Positions 17,125-26,048 of a stretch of DNA of 48,464 nucleotides are shown here, one piece after another; within the stretch, counting starts at the first letter, position 1, and every line of letters begins with the position of its first letter. The notes under the pieces were generated by a model, which saw only the letters and a list, made by a program, of their open reading frames with translations, did not search any database and was not told the DNA's origin. The stretch comes from Burkholderia sp. lig30 (GTDB lineage: Bacteria; Pseudomonadota; Gammaproteobacteria; Burkholderiales; Burkholderiaceae): positions 1 to 48,464 of the forward strand of contig NZ_JGVW01000125.1 of the NCBI RefSeq assembly GCF_000687455.2, given 5' to 3'. Both the position numbers and the translations under genes were made by a program.

Positions 17125-18081
17125 ATGGATTCGCAACTGATCGAGTACTTCCTGCGCGTCGTTGAACTCGGCAGCATCAATCGCGCCGCCGCGGACCTGC
17201 AGCTGTCGCAGCCGGCCCTGTCGCGCCACATCGCGCTGCTGGAACGGCAGATCGGCGCGAAGCTTTTCACGCGCGGCAAGAGCGGCGTCGCGCCCACCGA
17301 GGCCGGGCAGCTTCTGCACGACCGGGCCCGCCCGATTCTTCGGCAACTGGCCACGCTGGTCGAACAGGTCGGCGAGCGCGCGGCCGGACGACTGTCGGTC
17401 GGCTTCCCGCCGTCGTGGCAACAGCTGTTCACGCTTCGCTACATCCCGGCGCTGGTCACGCGCTATCCGGGCGTGTCGCTGCGCGTTCACGAGGGCGTCA
17501 GCCACGCACTGCGGGAAGACATGCATGCCGGCATGCTGGATCTGGCCATCATTCCGTTCGAAGGCACGCCGCCGGCCGGCTACCGGCATACGCCGCTCGT
17601 GCGCGAGCCGCTCGTGCTCGTCTCCCACAAGGACGGCGGGCTGGTTCCCGGCCAGCCGGTGCCGCTTTCGCACCTGGACAACCTCGCGCTGGCGTTGCCG
17701 GGCAAACCCAACGCGATCCGCACGCAGATCGAGAACGCGTTGTCGCGCAAGGGCCATGCGTTCAAGACCGTATTCGAGATCGATGCGATGAACCTGTCGA
17801 TGGCGCTTGCCCGCGAGGGCATCGGCCATACCGTCACGCCGTGCTGCGCGGTGAGCGGGCACCCGGACTGGGCGCACGACGTCTCGTGGAGCCCGATCCG
17901 CGGCATGTACATCACGTGGGCGTTGTGCGAGAACACCGCGCGCTCGCATTCGCCGGCGGTGCGGGAAGGGCGGCGCCTGATCGTCGAGGTCGTCGAAACG
18001 ATCGTCGCGAACGGGTCGTGGCTGGGTGCGGAACTGCTTCCCTCTTCTCCTGCTGCTTTCAAGGCGGCGCCAGCCAGCTGA
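17125..18081 (+). CDS. LysR-family transcriptional regulator
   Basis: Regulator of 318 residues. The winged helix-turn-helix is at residues 1-60 (VVELGSINRAAADLQLSQPA, LSRHIALLERQIGAKLFTR). The effector-binding domain covers about 88-300 (GRLSVGFPPSWQQLFTLRYI and on). It is divergent from the TfdB-like gene across 177 bp, the standard arrangement for a LysR activator and its target. The inducer would be the substrate or a product of that hydroxylase. The C-terminal end after residue 300 (Pro/Ala-rich) looks non-conserved. Confidence 0.92.
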   Translation: MDSQLIEYFLRVVELGSINRAAADLQLSQPALSRHIALLERQIGAKLFTRGKSGVAPTEAGQLLHDRARPILRQLATLVEQVGERAAGRLSVGFPPSWQQLFTLRYIPALVTRYPGVSLRVHEGVSHALREDMHAGMLDLAIIPFEGTPPAGYRHTPLVREPLVLVSHKDGGLVPGQPVPLSHLDNLALALPGKPNAIRTQIENALSRKGHAFKTVFEIDAMNLSMALAREGIGHTVTPCCAVSGHPDWAHDVSWSPIRGMYITWALCENTARSHSPAVREGRRLIVEVVETIVANGSWLGAELLPSSPAAFKAAPAS

Positions 18082-18160
18082 CTGGATCAGCCAAAGGACT
18101 GCGCGGGCCTGCCACGCGTCAGCGAGGCGCCCGTCGTCGCGCGAATGCTGGCGGCGCTTT

Positions 18161-18232
18161 GCGGTTCGGCGGTTCGGCGGTTCGGCGGTTCGGCGGTTCG
18201 GCGGGATGGCGGGATGGCGGGATGGCGGGATG
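18161..18232 (+). repeat. Two-phase 8-bp tandem repeat
   Basis: Five perfect copies of GCGGTTCG (18161-18200) are followed without a break by four perfect copies of GCGGGATG (18201-18232). The units share GCGG and the 8-bp phase, so the second array looks like a diverged and re-amplified form of the first. It lies between the LysR stop and the TPR gene stop, outside coding sequence. Confidence 0.95.
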
Positions 18233-18309
18233 GCAATCATCATCGCGCCTCGCGCCAATCCGCGCGATGGCAGCGCCGCTTGGCCGCGTTCGGCGGCTCG
18301 CGTCACGAT

Positions 18310-20055
18310 CTATTGCGGCGCCCGCGTCGAATCGATCAGCTCGTCGGCCTCGCGTTTCAATGCGTCGGCTTCGGCCGAACGTTGCGTGCGGCTGAGGAGC
18401 GTGGCCAGATTCCGCAAGGCGCGTGCTTCATCCTGCCGCCAGGTCAACGGATCGTCGTGTGCGAGTGTGCGGTACAGATCCAGCGCACGGCGCCACGCGT
18501 CCTCCGCCTCGCGCGGCCTGCCCGTGCGGCTGTAGAGCACGCCCAGATTGTTCAATATCCGCGCTTCGGCAGGCTGGTACTCGGCAGGCGTATTGCTCGA
18601 GAGGGCGTGAACGATCTGCAGCGCCTGCCGATACACCTGCAATGCCTTGGCCGGCTGCCGTTCGAGACGGTACAGCACGCCCAGATTGCCCAGCGTGCGC
18701 GCCAGGTCGGGCTGATAAAGCGCCGGGCTTTCGCGGGCGAGCTGTTGACGGATCTTCAGCGCTTCCCGGTAGGCGCGCTCCGCTTCCGGCAATCGCTCGC
18801 TTGCGCTGTAGAGGTTCCCGAGGTTATTCAGCGTGCGCGCAAGCGCCGGACGCCAGGCGGCGGGATTGTCATGTGCGAGTGCGCGCTGGATGCCGAGCGC
18901 TTCGAGATAGGCGCGTTCCGCGTCGCGCGTGCGCTGTGTCGCGCTGTAGAGGATGCCGAGGTCGTTGAGCGTCATCGCGACCGCGGGCCGGTACGTGGCC
19001 GGGTCCTGTCGGGCCAGTGCGCGGTCGAGCGCGAGGGCTTCACGCCATGCGTCTGCCGCGTCCGGAAGACGTTGCGTGTCGCGGTACAACGTTGCGAGGT
19101 TATCGAGGGTGTTGGCCACTGCAGGGCTATAGGCCGAAGGTTTCACCCGTGCGAGCGCCCAGTAGATTTCGAGCGCGCGCAGCCATGCGGCTTCGGCTTC
19201 CTTCTGCTGCTGCCGCATCGCATACAGACCGCCAAGCTTGTCGAGCGTATGCGCGATGGACGGCTGCCACGCGGCAGGCTTCTGTTGCGCAAGCGTCCGA
19301 TACTGGATCAGCAGCGCCCGATATACCGGCTCCGCGCGCTCGGGCTCGCGGTGCACGAGCAGCGTGTCGGCGAATGCGGTGGCGATGTCCATATCGTCGG
19401 GTTGCAGCGCATGGGCCTTCTCCAGGTACGGCAGCGCGTTCCACGGCATGAAGCGAAGCAGTTCGATGGTTGCCGCTTCGTAGTTGCGCGCTGCGGATAG
19501 CTGGGCGGGACCGGGGGCTTTGGCAACGAGCCGCGCAAGCAGCGCAGATGCGTTGTCCAGATCGAGGCGCGCCGCGGCTTCGTCGAGCTGCCGTTCGGCG
19601 GGATCCGCGCTGCGTGCGATCGACAACCTGTGCAGCAGTTCTTCGTAACGTGCGCTCCATTTCGACGCTTCGGCTGCGACGTCGATATCGGTGCGCGTCC
19701 TGATCTGCGATGCAAGGCTTTCGAGGATCGGTTCGAAGTTGATGAACGTGGCATCGATTCGAGGTTCGCCAAGGTCCGTCTGCGAGAGTACCGCGTGCAG
19801 CATCACGTTGGCCGCTGTCGCCAGCGCGACGCGTTGCGCGGCGGAGAGCCCGTCACCCTTCACCGTGCGGTTCAGGCGCTCAGTGACGCGCGCGAGCGCG
19901 GGCGCGGAGACGGCGCAGCGGGTCCGCACTGCGAGTCCATCCTTCACGTCGATTTCGGAGAACGACGGCAAACACGCACCGGCCGCCGCCGCAGCGGCGC
20001 ATGCCGTGGATAGCGCGGCGATCGCGATGCCGGACAGAATGTTGCCCGCACTCAT
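18310..20055 (-). CDS. Exported tetratricopeptide-repeat protein
   Basis: Protein of 581 residues with an Ala-rich signal peptide (about 1-26). After a helical N-terminal region, seven units of about 50 residues run from roughly residue 265 to the end. Each carries a core like TLNNLGNLYSASERLPEAER followed by AYREALKIRQQLA. This 50-residue spacing is the TPR_10/TPR_12 (kinesin light chain-like) type rather than the 34-residue classical TPR. Repeats of this kind build a superhelical protein-binding scaffold, here presumably in the periplasm. Partners are unknown. It could also be a lipoprotein, since a Cys occurs near the end of the leader. Confidence 0.8.
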   Translation of the reverse strand: MSAGNILSGIAIAALSTACAAAAAAGACLPSFSEIDVKDGLAVRTRCAVSAPALARVTERLNRTVKGDGLSAAQRVALATAANVMLHAVLSQTDLGEPRIDATFINFEPILESLASQIRTRTDIDVAAEASKWSARYEELLHRLSIARSADPAERQLDEAAARLDLDNASALLARLVAKAPGPAQLSAARNYEAATIELLRFMPWNALPYLEKAHALQPDDMDIATAFADTLLVHREPERAEPVYRALLIQYRTLAQQKPAAWQPSIAHTLDKLGGLYAMRQQQKEAEAAWLRALEIYWALARVKPSAYSPAVANTLDNLATLYRDTQRLPDAADAWREALALDRALARQDPATYRPAVAMTLNDLGILYSATQRTRDAERAYLEALGIQRALAHDNPAAWRPALARTLNNLGNLYSASERLPEAERAYREALKIRQQLARESPALYQPDLARTLGNLGVLYRLERQPAKALQVYRQALQIVHALSSNTPAEYQPAEARILNNLGVLYSRTGRPREAEDAWRRALDLYRTLAHDDPLTWRQDEARALRNLATLLSRTQRSAEADALKREADELIDSTRAPQ

Positions 20056-20349
20056 TGCCAGTCACGTCTGCAGAATTACCGGTACAGCGTTGCGCGGCGC
20101 ATCGCTTCGCGTGGAACGCCGCAATGGCGTCGCGTGTACTTATTCTATTGAATACGGTTGGGCCGTTCCGGTGAGAGGTGGCCGCGCAAATTCGGACAGA
20201 CGGATAAGTGGGGCGGAAATCTTTCACGCGACGGAAATTGCGTACGCGACGGGAACGCGCAAGCAATGGTTCCGCATGGGAAGCAAGCGCGGCGCGCGAC
20301 TGTGCCGCCGAGCCGTCGGCGCCTGGCCGCACCTTTCCTGTTCTCCCAC

Positions 20350-21936
20350 TCAGAAGTGCGAGAAGAAAGCGCGCGCCGCAGACATGCAGAACGGCGCGAC
20401 GAGGTCGGCATGGTAGGCCTGCAGCACCGCAGCGGCACCGCCATCCTTCGCCCCTGCGGCAACGGCCTGAGCGGCGAGCGTGACCTTTGCGAGCGCAAAG
20501 CCTTGCTTGACGGCGGCGTACGCGTCGTGGGGACCCGAGATCGACGAGTCGACGTCCAGGACGGTCGTGAGCCCGGGCCGCACGTTGGCGTTCAACCAAT
20601 ACGCCTGCTCGACGAGCGTATTGAAGAAGAAAACCGTGGGATCGGCGTTGCCTCCGCAAAGTAGAACGGGCGAACGCGGAACCCAGTTTCGCAGATCGTT
20701 TCGCCTGAATGCCCGACGCAGGGGATGGGTCGGATGGGTCGCCGGCGCCATCGCAGCCGTCGGATTCGGGAACGCGCCATCCGGATTGGCGAACGCGTCT
20801 TCGAGAGCGCTGAGACGATAGGCGTTGCGCACGAGATTGGCAGTGCCGAATCCGAGGGTGAACAGTGGGGTCAGGGCCGCAGGCACGAGCGGGGGCACAA
20901 TCGGCGGCGTCAGGGACGCGAACTGCGGCGCAGGGGGGGTGCTGCTGAAAAGTTGCGTCGGAGGCAGCTTCCCGCTTGCAAACAGCACGCCGAGGGGATT
21001 CAGGTTCGGCAGGAGATTCTCGATGCCAGGTGCGTAGGATGCCTCATACATGTCGCCGGGCGTCTGATAGATATTCCGGTACGCGCGCTGGTAGCTCGTC
21101 GCAACCAACGTCACGAAGACGGGCGCGCCGAGGCTGACCTCGCCTTCGATGATCGCGTCGCCTGAGGCGGCGAGCGCATAGGGACCGGATCCCGGCGCGG
21201 AAGCCGTGACCAGAAAGCCCGATCTTTGCAGCGCACGCTGCGTCGCGAGTGCAACGTGGCCGCCCTGCGAATATCCGGTGACGAAAAGCTTGCCGCTCCC
21301 TCGTGTCGTGTGTTCCGGATTCGCTCTGCGCAGCACAGCGGGCATCGCACGAAGCGAGTCGATCATGTCGGCGGATTGCTGGTCGGCGTTCAGGTACGGG
21401 TGATACGTCAGATCGGATCCGGCGTAACCGGCGTAGTTGCTCGCCACCACGATGTAGCCGTGGGCCGCATATATCGCAGCGATGCCGATACCCTCGGACG
21501 CGCCATCCACGTTCGCAGGATCCGTTTGCGTCACGTCGGCGATGTTGTAGTTGCGATACGCGGTGGTTGCGTGCGCATAAAGCAAAACCGGGCGTCGCCC
21601 AGTGCAGGCCGGACCTCCGCCAGGAATCATCAGCGCGGCGCCGGATGTGGCAGGTTCTCCCGCACCGCCGATGGTCCGATAGCGAAAATACACGATCTGC
21701 ACGTTGCAGCTCGGAACACCGGCGATTTGCTCGAGCTGTCGTCCAGATGCGCTTGAATCCAGCAACTTCGTGAGCGCAGCCGCGCTGAGCCGTAATGTCG
21801 TCTGCTGTTCGACAAGCCGGCCACGGGAGGCGCACTCCGACTCGTCGCATGCCGAGCCGGCCTGCACATTGACACTGGCGCACAAGGTAAGACACGTCAA
21901 CAATGACAGGCTCGCGTTTCGTATTGTTGTCGACAT
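20350..21936 (-). CDS. Secreted alpha/beta-hydrolase (secretory lipase-like)
   Basis: Exported hydrolase of 528 residues with a signal peptide ending VQAG (about residue 27). The nucleophile elbow is GYSQGG with S223, preceded by the oxyanion-hole region VLLYAHATTAYRN and the segment VVASNYAGYAGSDLTYHPYL. A later GGNADPTVFF likely supplies the acid, and GPHDAYA the His. The arrangement fits the secretory lipase (LIP, PF03583)/feruloyl-esterase-like group. The substrate (lipid, ester or polymer) cannot be decided. It lies on the same strand as the TPR gene, 294 bp upstream of it; that gap shows no gene. Confidence 0.78.
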   Translation of the reverse strand: MSTTIRNASLSLLTCLTLCASVNVQAGSACDESECASRGRLVEQQTTLRLSAAALTKLLDSSASGRQLEQIAGVPSCNVQIVYFRYRTIGGAGEPATSGAALMIPGGGPACTGRRPVLLYAHATTAYRNYNIADVTQTDPANVDGASEGIGIAAIYAAHGYIVVASNYAGYAGSDLTYHPYLNADQQSADMIDSLRAMPAVLRRANPEHTTRGSGKLFVTGYSQGGHVALATQRALQRSGFLVTASAPGSGPYALAASGDAIIEGEVSLGAPVFVTLVATSYQRAYRNIYQTPGDMYEASYAPGIENLLPNLNPLGVLFASGKLPPTQLFSSTPPAPQFASLTPPIVPPLVPAALTPLFTLGFGTANLVRNAYRLSALEDAFANPDGAFPNPTAAMAPATHPTHPLRRAFRRNDLRNWVPRSPVLLCGGNADPTVFFFNTLVEQAYWLNANVRPGLTTVLDVDSSISGPHDAYAAVKQGFALAKVTLAAQAVAAGAKDGGAAAVLQAYHADLVAPFCMSAARAFFSHF

Positions 21937-22185
21937 GGTCAGGCTCCGTTTCCTTGGAACACGGTCGATTGGGCTGTCTACCGGATGCAGTTGAGTATAG
22001 GTAAACGGCTTGACGGAACGCCTGCTTCAGGGCATGCGAATCTCGCGATGAGATGTGCGACAGGGATTGGCCTGCGCAATGGATGCGGCGTGGTCCGCGA
22101 CGTCACGTCCCGGCGACATGTACAACGCGCACATGCCATAATTCGCCAGTTCCTGAGCCACCGAACGCATCATGTCATACGCGAA

Positions 22186-22608
22186 ATGATTTCGATCAGA
22201 TCACTTGCTGCCGCCTGCGTGCTGCTAGCCGGATATATTGCTACAGCACACGCCGAGACGTACCCGCCAGAAGTATCAAGAAAAATCGACGGACTCCAGT
22301 CCAAATGCGCCTACAAGTCCAACGATCCCAAGGCGCCCGCCTGCATCGAATACAAGGCCATGTTGGCCCGCACCATTCCGCCCGCCGTCCAGGCGCTGAT
22401 GCATCGGGAAGAAGCGCTCAATGACACATGCCGGAACGGCCCGCCACCGAAAATGTTGCCTGACGGGCAATATGCCCAGGGAAGCGCCTGCGCACAACGC
22501 GAACAGCTGATGAAGACGATTCACCAGTACGGCTGGTGCTGGGGTCATACGGACATGGATAGCTACCATCCGGGCTGGGTGATCTGTCATCCCGGTGAAT
22601 GGCAGTAA
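22186..22608 (+). CDS. Small exported Cys-containing protein
   Basis: Protein of 140 residues from the ATG at 22186, with a signal peptide (residues 1-22, SLAAACVLLAGYIATAHA). The mature part has six Cys, in KCAYKSN, PACIEY, DTCRNG, SACAQRE, GWCWGH and VICHPG, and several Trp/His near the C-terminus. Disulfide-stabilised periplasmic or secreted protein by appearance. The frame is open further upstream (to 21985), but that part lacks coding character. Family not recognised. Confidence 0.65.
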   Translation: MISIRSLAAACVLLAGYIATAHAETYPPEVSRKIDGLQSKCAYKSNDPKAPACIEYKAMLARTIPPAVQALMHREEALNDTCRNGPPPKMLPDGQYAQGSACAQREQLMKTIHQYGWCWGHTDMDSYHPGWVICHPGEWQ

Positions 22609-22663
22609 GTCCGCCCCAATAGCGAGACAGAATCCCGCAAGGCTGCGGAGGTGGATTCCTGGG

Positions 22664-23344
22664 TCAGGTTCGATCTGCGGCGATTTCCATCACGATTCGA
22701 CGCCGAACCGCAAACCCCTGTTCGGAACGTTGCTTCACGAGTTCCACGATCGCTTGTGGCGCGACATCTGGCCTCCCTGCATTGAATGGCGGCGCCGGAG
22801 CATATTCGAGTTCGAGTTGAATCGCCTGTGCTTCCTCGACCCCCGCCAATTCAGCAGCCAACGCCAGTCCAAAATCGATGCCCGCGGTCACACCTCCGCC
22901 CGTGATGAGGTTGCCGTCACGGACTACCCGACCACGGGCAGGAATGGCACCAAGGGGCTCAAGCAATGTGTGGAAGGCCCAGTGAGTGGTGGCACGCCGC
23001 CCGCGAAGCAACCCTGCGGCACCAAGCAATAACGCCCCGGTACAGACAGAAGTGACGTAACGGGCACGAGCGGCCTGTTTGCGAACGAACTCGATCGTTT
23101 GGTCGTCCTGCAGCAGGTCTGTCACGCCACTTCCACCGGGAACACAAATCACGTCGAGTGGCGGGCAGTCCTCGTACGTGGTGGTAGGCGTAAGGAGCAA
23201 TCCGCTGCTGGATGTCACGGGCTCGCGTGTTTTCCAGATCAGTTGTGGCATTGCGCCGGGGAGCGATGCGAGTACGTCGTGGGGACCAGTCAAGTCCAGT
23301 TGCTGTACTTGTGGAAATACCAAAAATCCGATCTGGATAGTCAT
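22664..23344 (-). CDS. inhA: Isonitrile hydratase, DJ-1/PfpI family
   Basis: Protein of 226 residues, close to the 228 of Pseudomonas putida InhA, which hydrates isonitriles to N-substituted formamides. The DJ-1 fold is clear (IGFLVFPQVQQLDLTGPHDV, VICVPGGSGV, YVTSVCTGALLLGAAGLL). The nucleophile-elbow Cys is C101, the same position reported as essential in InhA. The His/Asp environment (ATTHWAFH, GGGVTAGIDFGLAL) is also kept. It is divergent from a DJ-1/AraC regulator across 122 bp. Catalytic identity is inferred from motif similarity; other DJ-1 enzymes of this subgroup have no known substrate. Confidence 0.75.
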   Translation of the reverse strand: MTIQIGFLVFPQVQQLDLTGPHDVLASLPGAMPQLIWKTREPVTSSSGLLLTPTTTYEDCPPLDVICVPGGSGVTDLLQDDQTIEFVRKQAARARYVTSVCTGALLLGAAGLLRGRRATTHWAFHTLLEPLGAIPARGRVVRDGNLITGGGVTAGIDFGLALAAELAGVEEAQAIQLELEYAPAPPFNAGRPDVAPQAIVELVKQRSEQGFAVRRRIVMEIAADRT

Positions 23345-23466
23345 GGGGGTACCTTGTCAAATGTGGAAGCGATTCGCAGCAGCGGCGGTTTCCGCGCTGG
23401 ACGAACCGATTCTATGCAGATAGCCTTTGGCGAAATTGCCAAATACCCCTCTCTTTCTGCCATGCA

Positions 23467-24441
23467 ATGACAGCCGAAGCACGATCCATTTTGCTGGTTG
23501 CCTTTCCGGACGTTCAACTCCTTGACGTCACCGGGCCTTTGCAGGTTTTTGCTTCCGCCAATGAACTGGCGGTACAGCGAGGGCTCGCAGAGCCCTATGC
23601 ACCTCAGGTCGTTGCAGTCGAAGCCGGGCTCGTCACCTCGTCCTCCGGACTGGCCCTGTTGACACGGTCCATACGTTCAGTGACAGGGCTCATCGACACG
23701 CTCATCGTTCCGGGCGGCCGCGGCGTTTCCGCGGCATCGGCGGATGCACGCTTGACCCGTTGGGTACAGCGGCAAGCCAGCCGATCAAGACGCATCGCGT
23801 CCGTGTGTTCGGGGGCATTTCTGCTGGCAGAGGCCGGATTGCTGGATGGGCGACGCGTGGTCACGCATTGGGCTCGTTGTGACGAACTCGCGAACCGCTA
23901 TCCCAAGCTGCGCGTGGAAGTCGATCCAATTTTCGTTCGCGACGGCCAAATCTGGTCCTCCGCTGGTGTAACCGCGGGAATCGATCTTGCGCTTGCGCTC
24001 GTGGAAGAAGATCTCGGCCGTTCGATAGCACTGGACGTTGCTCGTGAGCTCGTGGTCTTTTTGAAGCGGCCGGGCGGCCAGTCCCAGTTTAGTGCCATGC
24101 TGTCGATGCAAAAAGCGGATGACCGGTTCGGCGAACTGCATGCATGGATAGTGGCTCACCTTGCGGCTGATCTTTCCGTCCCTACGCTGGCCAGACGACT
24201 CCACATGAGCGAACGCAGCTTCATGCGTCACTACAAGGCAGAGACGGGCCGGACACCTGCGCGCGCGGTTGAACAATTCCGGATCGAGGCCGCACAGCGA
24301 CTACTCGGCGAAACCTCATGGTCAATCAAACGCATCGCAACGCGTTGCGGGTTCGGTAGCGAAGAAAGCATGCGCCGCAGTTTTGTTCGTCTACTACGGG
24401 TCGCTCCTCAAGCGTATAGGGAGCGGTTCTCATTTTCTTGA
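23467..24441 (+). CDS. GlxA-family AraC regulator with DJ-1 domain
   Basis: Regulator of 324 residues. The DJ-1-like sensing domain is at about 5-190 (VAFPDVQLLDVTGPLQVFAS, IASVCSGAFLLAEAGLLDGR, SSAGVTAGIDLALALVEED). The AraC DNA-binding domain is at about 220-320 (SVPTLARRLHMSERSFMRHY, IKRIATRCGFGSEESMRRSF). The sensing domain resembles the isonitrile hydratase encoded on the opposite strand and has the equivalent Cys. The divergent arrangement suggests that it controls inhA and itself. The inducer is unknown. Confidence 0.88.
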   Translation: MTAEARSILLVAFPDVQLLDVTGPLQVFASANELAVQRGLAEPYAPQVVAVEAGLVTSSSGLALLTRSIRSVTGLIDTLIVPGGRGVSAASADARLTRWVQRQASRSRRIASVCSGAFLLAEAGLLDGRRVVTHWARCDELANRYPKLRVEVDPIFVRDGQIWSSAGVTAGIDLALALVEEDLGRSIALDVARELVVFLKRPGGQSQFSAMLSMQKADDRFGELHAWIVAHLAADLSVPTLARRLHMSERSFMRHYKAETGRTPARAVEQFRIEAAQRLLGETSWSIKRIATRCGFGSEESMRRSFVRLLRVAPQAYRERFSFS

Positions 24442-25043
24442 CGCGCATGTCCATCAGGTACGAACAACCGATTTGGAATGCGAATCGGCCGCGGGAGCGT
24501 CCGGTCGACCGCCCGGTCAAGCGGCCGTTCTTGGCCGGCAGGCGGCCGCCGGTCGTGGTCTCCGGCAACTGGCCGAAAGGCATACTTCGCACTTGCCTGT
24601 CGGGACCGCCGGTAAACTCGGGCAGCCAAAGCAACTTTTCCGGGTCACATGAGCACTCAAACCCACGGACGTACCTGCAAACGTCACTCCAATGATGCAT
24701 AGGTCTTCGCGCCTTATCTGACAGGACACGAATCGGAAAGCTACACCAAAACTACGCTAAGGTCTTTCGGGGTCGGCCGTTCCCGACCGAGGGCGTGTGA
24801 AAACGCGAAACCACTCGGTTTTCGGGTGTCGCTTCACCCTTCCCAGACCGCTTCCAAGCCAATGCACGACGATCTGGAGCGTGGTGTTTTTCCAATGGAG
24901 CGTTTGGCGTGCGTTTTTACACACGCTCGACCCAAAGCAGCCGGTTGAGCCTCCAGAGATTCGATGGCGGTTTACGGAACTAAGCAGTCGCACGGCTCAC
25001 GGGCTGTATGCCGGCCGATTCAGTTATTTAGGCAGCGTCTGCG
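24442..25043. other. Non-coding region with relic repeats
   Basis: No gene I can support. Bases 24490-24660 hold GC-rich short inverted segments (for example ggccgttcttggccgg). Bases 24787-24929 are bounded by the inverted repeat listed separately. Small frames here have unusual codon use and no recognisable product. This looks like scar tissue from insertion elements. Confidence 0.4.
24787..24929. repeat. 143-bp element with imperfect terminal inverted repeats
   Basis: The left arm CCGAGGGCGTGTGAAAACGC (24787-24806) is nearly the reverse complement of the right arm GCGTTTTTACACACGCTCG (24911-24929). Flanking bases also pair loosely. No transposase frame lies inside. The size and ends fit a non-autonomous element (MITE-like) or the leftover of an insertion sequence. 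A clear target-site duplication is not visible. Confidence 0.5.
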
Positions 25044-26048
25044 TCACGCCGGATGAGCGTTCAACTTACGGTATTCCCCTGGCGTAACCCCCGTCCAGCC
25101 CTTGAAGGCGCGCAGGAATGAGTTGGTGTCTTGAAAACCGATCAGGAAAGAAATCTCGCCCGGCGAGATAGCGGAGCGGGCCAGGTAATAGCAGGCCAGC
25201 TCCTGCCGCGTGTCGTTAAGCACGTCCTGATAGCTGACCGACTCGTCTGCGAGATGGCGCTGTAGCGATCGCTTGCTCATCGCCAGACGGTTCGCGATAT
25301 CCTCGATGCTGCTTTGGCCGCTCGGCAGCATGTCGAGCAGTGCGCTGTGTACTCGCTCACGCGTGCTGGCCTCGGCATCGAGCTTCGAGAGACGCGCCTG
25401 AAGTTCCGGCTCGAAGAACTGCCACATGGCGAGGTTCTCGGTCAGGAACGGTCGCGCGGCATCTTCTGCCGAGAAGCGAATGCGATTGTGGCTGCCTTGC
25501 CGCAGACGGCAGCCGAGAAAGTCTTCGCACGGGCCGACCTGGCTCGGCAGCACCGCCAATTCCGCTTCAATCGGGTTAATCGTTTGCCGCGTGGCAAGGC
25601 GTGCCAGCTGCGTGAAAAAAACCAGTTCCGTGGCGCATAGGCTGCACGGTAGCGGACGATCATAGCCGTAGCATTCGATAAATGTCTCCGTGTAGTCCTT
25701 CCCGACGAAAACGTCCAGCGCTAAGGGTCCACACAGACGCTTGTATTCGGCGAGCCGGGCAAACGCAACATTGAGGTTCGGGCTGCACAGGCAGGCAAAG
25801 AGCGCCGGATCGAAGGCCTCGACTGAGATGCCGCTGCCGAGCCGCACCGGCAACTGCGCTTCACCGACCATCTTTTCGAGGCCGTGAACGAAGCGAAAGT
25901 ACTCGACAGGCGTCAGCGAGGCATCCTTGCGGCCGAACAGATCGGCGGGCAGCTCGGCCAGCGCCAGCAGATCCCCGGGCGCGACCCCCAGGTCGAAGAT
26001 GATCAGTTTCCAGCCGGGATGCAGGGTAAAGCGCGTTGCTTGCTTCAT
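25044..26048 (-). CDS. AraC-family regulator (OruR/ArgR-like N-domain)
   Basis: Regulator of 334 residues. The N-terminal arabinose_bd-type domain (about 10-200) includes LLALAELPADLFGRKDASLT. The DNA-binding domain (about 232-330) includes IEDIANRLAMSKRSLQRHLA and GEISFLIGFQDTNSFLRAFK with the closing GVTPGEYRK. The ATG at 26048 overlaps the stop of the upstream DUF6228 gene in the sequence TGATG, which fixes the start and implies translational coupling. Target genes are unknown. Confidence 0.88.
   Translation of the reverse strand: MKQATRFTLHPGWKLIIFDLGVAPGDLLALAELPADLFGRKDASLTPVEYFRFVHGLEKMVGEAQLPVRLGSGISVEAFDPALFACLCSPNLNVAFARLAEYKRLCGPLALDVFVGKDYTETFIECYGYDRPLPCSLCATELVFFTQLARLATRQTINPIEAELAVLPSQVGPCEDFLGCRLRQGSHNRIRFSAEDAARPFLTENLAMWQFFEPELQARLSKLDAEASTRERVHSALLDMLPSGQSSIEDIANRLAMSKRSLQRHLADESVSYQDVLNDTRQELACYYLARSAISPGEISFLIGFQDTNSFLRAFKGWTGVTPGEYRKLNAHPA

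Noticed and set aside
18161..18232. CRISPR array
   Set aside because: Units are 8 bp with no spacers; it is a simple tandem repeat. No other spaced repeat array was seen in the window.
24797..25087. 97-codon plus-strand frame
   Set aside because: It lies over the inverted-repeat relic and the AraC tail, and no domain or ribosome binding site was found.
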